This document shows positions 42,094 to 53,800 of a stretch of 64,000 nucleotides of DNA, piece after piece. A program made the position numbers and the translations under genes. The DNA comes from Bactericera cockerelli (lineage: Eukaryota; Arthropoda; Insecta; Hemiptera; Triozidae). Position 1 is the stretch's first letter, and every line of letters begins with the position of its first letter. Location of the stretch: NCBI GenBank assembly GCA_024516035.1, contig CM044961.1, positions 34,448,953-34,512,952 of the forward strand, read 5' to 3'. Under the pieces are notes generated by a model. It was not told the DNA's origin and did not search any database. It saw only the letters and a program-made list of their open reading frames with translations.

Positions 42094-42276
42094 TAATAAG
42101 AACACTCTTTAGTGGAAGGTAACCACCAGGCGAGGTTAATGCTTAAAGCATTTTCTACCACTTAACACCCAGAGTCTTATTATTATGTGGTCACAAACTC
42201 AAATTAATGAGGATAAATTCATGCATTGGGTGGTATTCGAACCAACGGATTCCTGCGCTACCTGAATTACCAGACT
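42094..42276 (-). repeat. SINE-B copy, head-truncated
   Basis: Stops within the anticodon arm at accagactag; a similar break point is seen at 44140. Confidence 0.75.
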
Positions 42277-42279
42277 AGG

Positions 42280-42510
42280 TAGCGAGTAGGTGACAGAAAC
42301 TCAGTTGAACATAAATCCTCAGACATACAGGTAACTTTATCACGCAGACTTTCGATTGTTGGCTCAACCGAAGCTGGGTGAGTTGAAATACAATGATTGG
42401 ATAAGGAGGACCTGATGTCCATACAATCCTTCCAGCACCATGAAATTCCATTTCTGTCTGTCCTCCAAACTCAGACAGATTTAGATTTATTTCTAACACA
42501 TACATAATTT
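42280..42510 (-). other. Long open minus-strand stretch of unknown nature
   Basis: Two minus-strand frames stay open for about 70 codons between a truncated SINE (ending near 42276) and a run of AT-rich DNA. No clean acceptor or recognisable domain is visible. It may be a repeat or an exon remnant. Confidence 0.15.
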
Positions 42511-42671
42511 ATTTTATTCCCAATAGACATTGTTACATTGAAAACAAAAAAGTACCTTGGACGATTATATTATTTTATTTCATATTTTCAACAAAAAAAA
42601 GTGTATTTTACATGTGATAGGCTTTAAAATAGTTAAACATTACAAATTTTAATTAATCTAATAGAATTAAT

Positions 42672-43455
42672 ATTTGCAATCCGCTCAGTCCGAACAAACG
42701 TTGACTCCCATACTGCACTCTTGTCCTACTTCTCTTATTTCCATAGCGTGATGAGCTATGCTATCATATTCTGGGGTTTCTCCCCAAATATAAAACCCAT
42801 CCTTCTTCTTCAAAAGAGAGCTGTCCGTAGTGTTTTCGGTCTGGATCGAATGGTGTCATGTAGACCTCTGTTCAGACAACACAAGATCCTCACTGTCTAT
42901 GCTCAGGTTATCCTGGAAGCTCTTGTCTTGATCCACAAACTATCTCCCTCACTGCCCAGGCACAACAATGTCCATCAATATAACACCAGAAACAATGACA
43001 ACATCATCGTCTCAAATACAAAATTGATGGATAGGTCTTTCCTTTGCCTGGGCATTAAAATATACAACAAATTACCTCCTGCATCCAAAGAACTGAGAGG
43101 AGATGAATTCAAAGCAAACCTAAAAGATCAACTCCTGGATCTAGCTCCTTATAGCTTTGACGAGTTCCAGGACAGCCTGAGAAACTAGCCTAGTCAATCA
43201 CACCTTCTAGTCATCCTTGTGTTTCCCTCCTATAACCTTTTCGTTCCTTTTCTGTTTTTATCTGTCTCTATACATTTTTGTTTTTGCTTTTCTAGTCCTC
43301 AAATTATTTAAATGCTCTTTGTTTCAAACTAGTATACCAATATTATATAAACTTAGATTTAATTTAATTTGTAGCATATAAGTTTTGTACACATACAGTA
43401 TTATGTATCTTTTAGTACAATAAAATTGAAATTGAAATTGAAATTGAAATATAAA
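42672..43455 (+). mobile_element. 5'-truncated non-LTR retrotransposon, 3' end of RT ORF
   Basis: An open frame to the stop at 43188 encodes SYFHSVMSYAIIFWG, LLQKRAVRSVFG, LEALVLIHK, YNTRNND and IKIYNKLPPASKEL, the thumb and C-terminal region typical of jockey/CR1-like ORF2. The 3' UTR ends in a tail of about five ATTGAA units (43424-43450), a simple-repeat tail used by several such clades instead of poly(A). The 5' part is missing. Confidence 0.8.
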
Positions 43456-43841
43456 ATAAATGAAACCACAACTCCAGGACAGGAAGTTGAGCACAAAGAG
43501 TCACAGTCGGAGTAAAAGGCCACACACAAAGCGGTCACCCGGAGAGCAAAAGGTCACACGAAGCTCAGGTCTCTCACTGGAATGGAATCAAAATTATTTC
43601 ATTAGTAGACAAAGAAAAAAAAACAAAGTTTCTTTTTATATTAATTGAAGTTCATTTTCAAAAATAAAAAGCAATTTTGTGCAACGAAATTATATACAGA
43701 TTTTTTTTTTTTTTAATATGACTATTTTCCAAATCTGAAGATGGTCGGATTCGGAGGCGGAATTTTCGAAGGCATATTTTCTCACTAGAATGACATGATT
43801 TCAACTTTGGTGTTGTGACATATTGGCCGATTAATTTGAAC

Positions 43842-43876
<35 letters not shown>

Positions 43877-43955
43877 TGCAGATGCTGGACATCACTTGTT
43901 AAATTCGATTAAAGGTCTCAGAGAGGACTACAGTTCACCGTACCACTGGTATAAA

Positions 43956-44140
43956 TAATAATAACACTCTTTAGTGAAAGGTAACCACCAGGCAAGGTTA
44001 ATGCTCAAATCATTTTCTACCACCTAACCTTCACAGTGTTATTATTAAGTGGTCTCAAACTCAAATTAATGAGGAAAACTTCATGCACTAGCTGAGTTTC
44101 GAACCAACGGAACCCTGCGCTACCTGGATTACCAGACCAG
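43956..44140 (-). repeat. SINE-B copy, head-truncated
   Basis: Breaks off at ttaccagaccag, like the copy at 42276. Confidence 0.75.
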
Positions 44141-44427
44141 GTGGGTATATAAATAAGATGGAACAAGAATACAACCAAATCCTCAGTTGTCACACAGTGG
44201 CGTGGCCAGGATGGTCTCAGGACGTAGGTAGAGGTGCCAAGTGACATTGTCCTCGGCCACATGGCTTGGCAACTTGATGTACCTGGGAGCTAGTGACAAC
44301 CTGTGTAATGAAAATGTGAGGTGTTGCCAGAGAAAGGGTTCTAAAACTACAAGAAGGGAAGAAAAGGAACACTTAAGAATGACACTGTCCGATTGGACCT
44401 ACTGTTCATTTATTCCAATAGATCTAT

Positions 44428-44678
44428 AGAAGTCACCGTGGCCGAGTGAGTTAGCGGTGACCTGGGTTCGATTCCCAGCGGGACAGGATTTCTTCTGCTG
44501 TTCTTGGGTGTTCGGGGTCCACTCATACCTCGTGAGGAAAAATGAGTAGCTGCTTTCATGTGAGCAGCGACCAGTGGCGTAATTATAGGCAAAAATAAGA
44601 TATTAAAAGATATGGAAAAGGTCCTATAATTCTGCGTTGCCACTAAAAATTGTGATATAATAACACAAAGAAACACAT
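44428..44678 (+). repeat. SINE-E copy
   Basis: Head has a deletion between gttagc and ggtgacctggg; body and tail complete. Confidence 0.8.
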
Positions 44679-44683
44679 TATTA

Positions 44684-44850
44684 AAGGGTTGGGTGGAAGA
44701 GATTGCCAAAGGCAATAACCCCACCCTTTAGTTAGGACATATAATATGTATATATTTATTTATTTTTTCTTCTTTTATTTTAATTTGTAATTATTTGTGT
44801 TGTATATAATATGTCCTATTAATAAAGTGTAAATAAAGAAATAAATTATT
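44684..44850 (+). repeat. Repeat G copy
   Basis: gggttgggtggaagagattg, aataaccccacccttt and a body ending aataaagtgtaaataaag. Confidence 0.7.
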
Positions 44851-45605
44851 ATTATATTCCAATAGATCTTTTGGTGCCATTATGATGTGGTTAAATTCTC
44901 AAACAAATGGAGTTCAGTGGAATTCGAACCAACCGTTCTCATCGCTACATGGGTTACCAGAGTAGTATCTTTTATTATTACCTGACCTGGTTGTAGGGTT
45001 TTCAGTGACACCCTTACAATCAAGACTGCGACCTAATTAGATCTATTGTGACCAGTTGATTCTATTTGGTTTTAAAAATCATAAGTAAGTAAGTATATTT
45101 ATTAACGTCCTGATTTGAGATATTCAGGACTGGTGTTTTACTCTCTATTCGCTGAGAATTGTACCAGCTACCCACATTAAACTCACCCAGCCTGGGATAG
45201 ACCGGAAATGCGCGCCTCACGTGTTTGGAAATCCTAAGCGGAAATCTAACTCAGGATCTCTGCACTACGGGCAACGGGCAGTAGTCACAACCGCTAAACA
45301 CAGAACCTGGAGACTAGCACCTTAACCAATGCGACCACACATAAGAAATTGATTTAACTATTTTGTATTATTGTATACAATACTTTTTATTTATATTGGA
45401 AGATATAAATAAAAAGTATAGAAAGTAATTACCTACAAGGTATAAAAGAAAGTTGTAAATTAGGTTACGGGATAATTATGATATAGAATTTTGTCTTCGT
45501 TGATATTTATATTCTTTTCTCACGCATTGCAAATAACATAAAAATGTAAATAAATAAAATTTATTTGATGAAAAAAGAAAGAAAGAAAAAAAAAAAGAAT
45601 CTTAC

Positions 45606-45743
45606 CTCGAACCACACAGTGTAACCTGAGGGCTTCACAACCTGTTCGATCCTACGGGCCAGCTTGCGACACAGGGGTGTGGCGACACGAAGTCTGGGGG
45701 GGGCGCCACCGGACCTGGGGACTGAATGGCGCCGACCTGAGGA
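45606..45743 (-). CDS. Unidentified exon-like segment
   Basis: On the minus strand a strong polypyrimidine acceptor (ctttctcctcaccgcag) and a donor GAG/GTAAGA bound exactly 46 open codons that are GC-rich against AT-rich flanks. The peptide contains RVATPLCRKLARRIEQ and VVKPSGYTVWFE. A weaker related stretch (VNTPLCPNL, ALHKIAKRL) can be read just upstream at about 45800-45870. It lies 2 kb beyond the SRRM1 stop, so it would belong to another gene or a late alternative exon. No family is recognised. Confidence 0.45.
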
Positions 45744-45779
45744 CTGCGGTGAGGAGAAAGCAGACTGCACCAGTTGAAG

Positions 45780-46370
45780 ATCTGGTAGACTGAGCGACGT
45801 CCAGACGTTTGGCGATCTTGTGAAGAGCTGACGACAGGTTTGGGCAGAGAGGTGTGTTGACGATGGGCCGATGGAGTTGGAGAAGAGCTGCTCTGACGAT
45901 TTGCAGATCTTGGAGAATCTTGTAGAATTGAAGGTCTTGTGTGTGGATTTGAAGATCTTGTAGAAATGGAGGTCTTGTGTAGATTTGAAGATCTTGTAGC
46001 GTTGGAGATCTTGGAGTTTAGAAGATCAAGCAGACTTGAAGAATTGAAGGTCTAGTAGAAAAACTGAAGATCTGACGTTCTTGTAGATTTGAAGTTTTTG
46101 TAGACTTGAAGATCTGGTTGTATTGAAGTTCTAGTAGAAGACTGAAGATCTGGTAGATTTGAAGATCTGAAGTTCCTGAAGACTTGGAGATCTAGTAGTA
46201 TTGAAGTTCTAGTAGAAGACTGAAGATCTGAAGTTCTGGTAGACTTGGAGATCTGAAGTTCTGGTAGACTTGGAGATCTGAAGTTCTGGTAGACTTGGAG
46301 ATCTAGTAGTATTGAAGTTCTAGTAGAAGACTGAAGTTGTGGTAGACTTGGAGATCTGGGAGATCGGGCG
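45780..46370 (-). repeat. Degenerate cttgaagatct / agttctagtagaagac repeat
   Basis: Short related units of about 20-45 bp, with ggtagacttggagatctgaa repeated exactly at 46236-46300. It lies upstream (on the minus strand) of the exon-like segment at 45606-45743. Confidence 0.75.
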
Positions 46371-46379
46371 ACGCAAAAC

Positions 46380-47454
46380 AGACGGATTGTCGAAGAAAAA
46401 CGTCGGGCGGTGATCTCGCGACCACAACGACCTTAGTGTGACCTTGCGATGTCGGGCGAGACGACCTTTGTGTGACCTTGACCCGTCGGGCGAACTTGTG
46501 TGACCTTTTTAAGGGGGCTATTGAAAAGGAAATGGGTTTTCACATTATTCATGCGAGATACAGAGAGACGGAGTACTATACTTGTGATTGCTTAAAAAAG
46601 AAGAAAAAAATGGTTTCTTTTTCAAAAACAATCACGATAATGCCCATACGTAGATATGTATATTCAGAAATAAAATAATAACGAAGGTAAATCTAATTTG
46701 TAAGAAATATGTCTAGGGTGTTTTGTTAAATTACAAAGGTAAAATAAAATTAATATATAAAGTACATTTTAGAATACTAAGAAAAGTATTGATGGTAAAT
46801 AATACACGTCATTAGACTAATTATTATTGTGAAATCAGGCTCTTAAAAAAATCTAATCTTAACAAGCCTGGTGAAATCAGGCTCTTAAAAAAATCTAATC
46901 TTAACAAACCTGGATAAATGTAAAAAGCCAAAACAAAAAAAAGTCAGTTACCCCCATTTGCATAGAACTTAATGGAGGAATTTCATCATAACTTAATTGG
47001 TCATTAGCCATTTGATTGTGTATAAATTGACCATTAAGTTATAGATTAAATTCTTAAATTAGTTTCTGGGAAATTTTATAATGTTAGATTTTTTACTCTG
47101 AAAACTCTGAAACTGCTTATTTCAAGTACAAATCAATCATGTGTTCTGAAATAGATAGAATCTGAAATTTTAGCCTAAAATCAACGAGTTTGAAAAAAAC
47201 GAACATTTATGTTGGGGGTTTTTTTTTTCTTCTTCTTCTTATTGTTACTTTCCATTGTAACACCTATAAGGTATAGCAAATGTTGTCTTTTTTGTTAAGA
47301 TAATATACCGACTAGAAGACTGAAATGTTTAAATCCTGTGTAGTCAAATTCTCAAAACCTTTAGAATAAGACTACACACATTTTCTGGTTGGATGGAAGA
47401 ACCCAAAAATTGAGAATCCTGCCACATTAAATAAATCAACAAAAAAAAAGACTG
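46380..47454. other. Spacer downstream of SRRM1
   Basis: Contains a GC-richer segment with gtcgggcg(a/g) repeats (46380-46500) and a 45-bp duplication. It may include SRRM1 3' UTR; no poly(A) signal could be assigned. Confidence 0.45.
46826..46916 (+). repeat. 45-bp direct duplication
   Basis: gaaatcaggctcttaaaaaa plus atctaatcttaacaa(g/a)cctg occurs twice in tandem. Confidence 0.85.
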
Positions 47455-47585
47455 ACAGCCGTATTTATGAACAGAAAACGCCGTTTGAGCATGGTCTGAA
47501 ACATGATTTCCTCTAATATTAAAGGCACATACCTTGCTTGAGACATTGTTCGGACAAAATTCTCTGTTCATAAATACGGGTGTAA
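47455..47585. mobile_element. MITE, 131 bp, near SRRM1 3' end
   Basis: acagccgtatttatgaacag and ctgttcataaatacgggtgt are terminal inverted repeats. It lies about 100 bases beyond the SRRM1 stop, probably in the 3' UTR. Confidence 0.75.
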
Positions 47586-47688
47586 GTGTCGATTTCAAAC
47601 GTTCCCAAACGTCGAAGCCACGCGCAGAGCAGCCATCCGTTCTACACCAATACTAACCATCAAGTCACCGGTGCAAGTGGTGAGCGGT

Positions 47689-47826
47689 TTACTTCTTCTC
47701 CCCGGTCTCCCCGGTGCTCGCCAGCTGTTTGCTTTTCTTCAGCGACTGCACCGCTCTCTCGCGAAGCTTCTGTTCCGCCTCGGAGCTGTGTCCTGGCCCC
47801 CCCGCCCCGCCCTCCTCGTCTGAATC
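47689..47826 (-). CDS. SRRM1: SRRM1 terminal exon
   Basis: Acceptor attttcccccag. It encodes DSDEEGGAGG, EAEQKLRERAVQSLKKSK and a TGETGEKK end, then TAA. It aligns with the end of vertebrate SRRM1 (acidic stretch, EKHLREKALRSMRKA). Confidence 0.9.
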   Translation of the reverse strand, partial: DSDEEGGAGGPGHSSEAEQKLRERAVQSLKKSKQLASTGETGEKK

Positions 47827-50800
47827 CTGGGGGAAAATTATATTTTAATTTTAGTTCAATCAAACAAATATTTTATTGTGTGATAATTATACATTGTACG
47901 TTTTACACATTTTTTTTTTTTTTTTCATTAAAATTCAATTAAAAATGAACAATTAAGTTGGTAAGAAATAAAGAAGAGAAGTAGAAAGGAGAGAAGATAA
48001 GAAGAGACTGACTTAAGAAAAAGGAGGGAAAAATTAGAAAAAGGTTAAAAAGAGTAAAAGGGACCAAACATTATTTACCCCTTGATCACATTTTACCACC
48101 TGAATTTCTCTATTTTGTATGGGGCAATATCAATAAGTCTTATTTTAAGTTGTGCTTTGAAGTTATTTTGTGTTTAGTTTTCATCATCATAGGGTGGCGT
48201 CATCGTGAACGATGGTAGCCAGACAGTGGAGGAATGACTCAGCACTTCTACCACTGTCTTTACAAGGAGGCTAATAATTGACAAGGGCCCCAGAACCAAG
48301 CCAATGCTGGTCTACTTTCTGTTTATAGTCCCCCAGCCTTACTGCTGGTCTACTCCCTGTTTATAGTCTTAGAAGCCAAATAAAAATGGCTCAGGATGGG
48401 TAATCTGTAAACGCGTTAACCACTTGACTACCAGTGCCTTACTACTACACCAATATAAATGAGACTTTGTTTAGACTGTGAGAGTAAAGGGACTCTTCAT
48501 TCTCATTCTTGCAGGATGCACAGTTTTGTATTTTACAACAACAAAAAAATTGCCATAGCTAGGACTCGAACCACCGACCTCCAGGTTAGGAGTCCGCCGC
48601 CTTATCCATCACGCTACGGACGTCGCGTCGGAACTACTTACAGAACTTACGTCAGAGCCCTTGTGCTTCTTCTGCTTCTTATGCTTCTTGTGTTTCTTAT
48701 GCTTCTTGTGCTTCTTATCCTTCTTCTTCTTCTTGGCGGCCGAGTCACTGGTCTGCATAAAAAAAAAAACAGAGAAGAAATAATTTATTTATTCAGAAAC
48801 TCTTTATTAGTAGAACATAATTTATACAGACAAATAATAGTAAAAATTAAATATAAAATTGACAATATTAATAATATAAACAAGAAAGAAAATATATACA
48901 TATGTCCTAAAAAAACAAAATACATACATATGTCCTAACTAAAGGGCAGGGTTATTGCCTATGGCAATCTCTTCCATCCAACCCTTTATAAACTAATTTA
49001 TAATCTTGTGAACAATAATGTTACATGTCTAGAACTGATTAAAGTAGTACAGACTGTCTGTCCCTGTAGCTCAGTGGTAAAGGCGGCACTTTGTGAAACC
49101 AGAGATTCCACAGGTCGCGGGTTCGAAACGCAGCCGGGACATGACAAGTTATCCTCCCATTTGGGATTTTTACCAAATAACAATATGTCTTGGGCTCATT
49201 TACTGCTGGAATAAAGGGGCTTAATAGCCCTAATCAGGCATTACAAAGAAAGCGATATTATTTCTTTCAACTGCATGGTCATTGGTAATATCACGACGGG
49301 GTTTTACACTTCATTCGCTGGAAACTTACAAAGCAGCTGCTCAACTTAACCTCACCCAGCCTGAGTGGGGCCGGGAATAGCAACCACCATCACGATAGGT
49401 CCGATTTTTTTTAATAACAATTTTTTTTCAACGTATTTTACCGGTAGATTTGTTTAATAAAAAAAAAACCCCTAGACCCTCGGTCGGCAATTAGCGGACC
49501 GCGGTCCGAATCCGGATTGATTTGCAAGAAGAAGTAGTCCTAAAAATGTGCAAAGAGACAGTATCGACAGAAGAGTTTTGGTGTAAGAAAGTTCCAAAAG
49601 ACTGATGGTTCTTATTAATCCGGACCGCGGAGATTTTTCTCATGTTAATCCGGACCCTAACAGGATTTAATTGCCGACCCCTGCCCTAGACATTCTCCAG
49701 CCCCGCTTCCAACTCACCTCACTGTCTGAGCTACTCTTCGCCTTGGACTTGCCAGAGCCCGACTTCTTCTTTTTCTTTTTCTTTCTCTCCTTCTCTTTCC
49801 TCTCCTCCTCCTCCTCTTCGCTCTCGCTTCCTCCCGACATCTTCCTCTTCTTCTTTGTCTTCACCTGGGGGACAAAAATAAGAGAAAAAATTGATATTGT
49901 GCACTGGTAGTCAAGTGGTTAACGCGCTAGTCTGGTAATCCAGATAGCGTAGGGATCCGTTGGTTCAAATCCCACCCAGTGCACGAATTTTTCCTCATTA
50001 ATTTTAGTTTGTGACCACATACTAATAAGACTCTCAGGGTTAGGTGGTAGAAAATGATTTGAGCATTAACCTCGCCTGGTGGTTACCTTCCACTAAAGAG
50101 TGTTATTATTCTACCTTAGAGAAATGATGTCTGTCCCGGTAGCTAAGTGGTAAAGGCGGCACTCTGTGAATCCAGATATTCCAGAGGCCGCGTGTTCAAA
50201 ACCCAGCGAGGACATGACAAGTAATCTTTCAATTGGATTTTTTTTTTTTTTTTTTTTTAAAGATGAGTGTTTCATAGCCTTTTTTATTTCGTAGCCATGA
50301 AACTGGAGTTACTGTAGACGCTTGTGGTCTGTGTTGTAGCCTGCCCATCCCGTAGTATGCCTCCCCTCTGATGGGCGAGAAGTGACACAATACTTCCCAA
50401 TTAGGTGCTGGTTACAAAAAACTGTAACCAAATTAAGAATACAATTTTTTGTCGGCACGTAGGATCGAATCCGGGACCTTCCGCATGGCAAGCGAGTGCT
50501 TAACCACTGATCTAATCGCGCGCTAAATGCTTAAGCCCTGAGCTAATCGCGCGCTAAATGCTTAACCACTGAGCATACGTCTTGGGCTTACTGCTGGAAT
50601 AATAATAATATCGCCTTATTTATACTGCCCGATAAGGACTATTAAAGTCCCATTATTCCAGCAGGGACTTAATAGTCCTAATCGGGCAGTACAAATAAGG
50701 TGATATTATCTATCATTACCTCCTTCTCATTCTCGCTCTCCGATTCTTCCTTCTTTCGCTTCAGGTTCTCTTTCTTGCCGCTAGGTGGCGGGCTAGCGCT

Positions 50801-53800
50801 AGCGTCGCTCGAGTCCGACACTTCGGAACTATCGCCCTCCGAAGTCTTCTTCGGCGGTTTCCGGGCCGGCTCGGGTTGTCTCGGCTTCTCGACGGGAGAT
50901 GAGGCGGGAGGAAGGGGCGGCGCGGGGGCTGCTTTGACTTCGGGTTTCTTCGGAGCGGGGGAGCGGGAGGGGGAGTGGTTTCGCTTCTTTCCGCCACCAC
51001 TGCTGGGTTTGGTGGCACCACTACTGGACGCGCTGTATTTGCTCTGCAAGGAAACAAACAAACAAAAAATCAATAAATAATAATAATATCGCCTTATTTA
51101 TACTGCCCAATATTAGGACTATTAAGTCCCATTATTCCAGCAGTAAGCCCAAGACGAATTATTATGTGGTAAAAATCCCAAATGAGAGGATAACTTATTG
51201 TCATGTCCCGGCTGGGTTTCGAACCCGCCACATCTAGAATCACTAGATCTACAGAGTGCCGCCTTTACCACTGAGCTACCGGGACAGACGGAGTTTCATT
51301 AAAAATGAGATATTCTGTTCTTTGCATTCGCGATAATGAGAGCTGAAAGTCGACCTCAGTAGCTTGATCGATAAGGCGGCGGACTTGTATTATTTTCCAT
51401 GTTATTAATTTACTGTTGATTGTTTTGTATAAAAATTCTTATAAATAAATAAAATAAATAAATTTAAAAGGGCATAACTTAAATATCCTGAACAACAACT
51501 GACAGGAAATAGTTACCTCAGGAAATAGTTTAAAAAAAAAAAAAAATAGTTACCTCTGAATCGTCTGGATACGAATCTCTCTTCATCTCCTTCTTGCTGG
51601 AGCTCTGAGAATCCTTGCCACTCTCCGGAGGAGCAGGTCTGGAATATCAAAACAAAACAATTCCAATCAAAACCAATATTTGAAGCCTTCAGAGACAACA
51701 GCAAACATAAAGTGCATGGCGCGTTGAATGCACCGGGTATGTGTGAATGTAAAAAGATTTCGCCAATGAATGCAGTGATATCTTGTTTGCGGCCAAGTTA
51801 TCTTGGTACTGAACTATGTATTTCTTTTATTAAAACCCGTTTTCTGAGTTCCTCATTTTGCATGTTTTTAACTGCAAACTATCCTCTAACTTGGCCAGTT
51901 TTGTTCCTTGTGATGGTTATATTGTTATTCTGTACCTATACATAATTATGTAAAGATACACTGCCGTGCTTGCTGGAACTTGGCCTGGCGCACTGCCGTG
52001 CGCTCAGATAAGAATGAGGGGGATGAGGAAGAAAGTGCGGGGTGTTAAATGTGAAGATGGGGCAGGAATCGATGGCGCGTTGGTTTTATCAAACCGGCGC
52101 ATGGTTGGTTCTACCAGAGCTATGTAAATAAGAATGAGGTGGATGAGGAAGAAAGTGTGGGGTGTTGAATGTGAAGATGTGGCACTATGGGGCAGGAATG
52201 TTGATATTTGAAAGTTGTGTAGTAGAAAAAGTAGTGCGCTCTGCTTCGTTGAAACACCGACTGGCTGGCTTATTCTCTTCCTTCCCAAGCGCTTTTATCA
52301 TTTGTAGTGGTACCTGTCCGATGTGCATCCAAATGCACATTTTCTGAGTAGTGTTATCTTCCCAATCGCAATATAGGGTTTGTAATGGTATCTTCCCAAG
52401 GTGAATTCAAATGCACAAACACTTTTCTGAACTCATGTTGATTTTAATCTTTAATGTGAACGGATCTTTACCACAGAGGTTTTTTCAAAGGAAGGAGAAC
52501 TCTGTGCGTTATTATAGGCGGGACAGTTTTGTCTTGGTATGATAGCATTACCAAAAAATGTGCATTCAGATGCACATTGGGAGGAAGAGGTTATATTAAC
52601 TTTAATCTTGTTTCATAATGTGGCACGTTGTAGGAAAACCAATAGTTACCTAGAGGAGGAGGACACGCGCGCCACTGGTTTCTTCTCCTCCGATGTAGGG
52701 GCAGAGCTCTTGCGGAAAGGTGACGGAGTCTGGGAGAGAGTTCTGCTTCTGCGACTCTGCGGACAACAGATAGAATTAATGTTGGGTGGAAGAGATTGCC
52801 GGAGGCAATAACCCCGCCCTTTAGTTAGGACATATGTTTTTATATATTTTTCTATTATTATTATTAAATATTATTATTTAACACTTTAATAATAATAATA
52901 CCGTTAGGTATTGTATATTTTACGGTACATAACCCATTTACAATATTAACAAAATATAAGATAAGATTTTTTTTTCTTTCTTCTACAGACACAAAAACTA
53001 CATGATACATTCTGCAACATAGGACATGAAAAAAAAAGAACACAATAAAATATGTAGTGAACCAAGGGGCGAGGTTAAAGTCTGTAGCTTTCTCTTCCAC
53101 CGAACCCCATATTATTGTATTCTTTTTCCTTTTTATTGTACATATTGTTTCCATTTTTTTATTGTTATAATAATTATTTGTACTGTACATATTATGTCTT
53201 TTTATAACTAATTAAGTGTTTAATAATAATAATAGTGTTTCATGAGGACACGAACGTAAAAATTGGCCTCTGATCCAAACCCAATTCTCCATAATTAGAG
53301 CTGTGGTAACAAGACTGAGGGGCACACGATAAAAGATTCTACACATGACAGAAGATGGGACATAAGATGGGACAAATCACATAATTTGTACTGTGCGAAT
53401 CCCAAGTTCTGATAATATCGGTGACGCGGGTTTGAGTAATTAAGACACAACAATAATAACTTTTTTATTGTATTTTTGGTAGTATTATTGTATAGATAGG
53501 TATTTTTGGTAGTTAACGCACTAGTCTGGTAATATAGGTAGCGCAGGGATCCGTTGGTTCGAATCCCACCCATTGCATGAATTTTTCCCAAATTATTTGA
53601 GTTTGTGACCAGTGACCACATAATAATAAGACTCTGAGGGTTAGATGGTAGAAAATGCTTTGAGCATTAACCTCACCTGGTGGTTACCTTTGTCACGCCA
53701 CTGCTAAAACCATATGATAGCCATAAAATGCTGAAAGGGCACTTATTCAAATTGCCCAATCCTATCCCCACTTCTTAGTTCCTACGCCGTCGAATCACAA

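Noticed and set aside
50678..51080. Plus-strand ORF of 126 codons opposite an SRRM1 exon
   Set aside because: Complement of Ser/Pro/Lys codons is open by composition; the minus-strand exon has proper splice borders.
52004..52288. 94-codon minus-strand ORF with two similar halves
   Set aside because: It reflects the local 50-bp duplication of a low-complexity segment and lies in an SRRM1 intron without splice borders.
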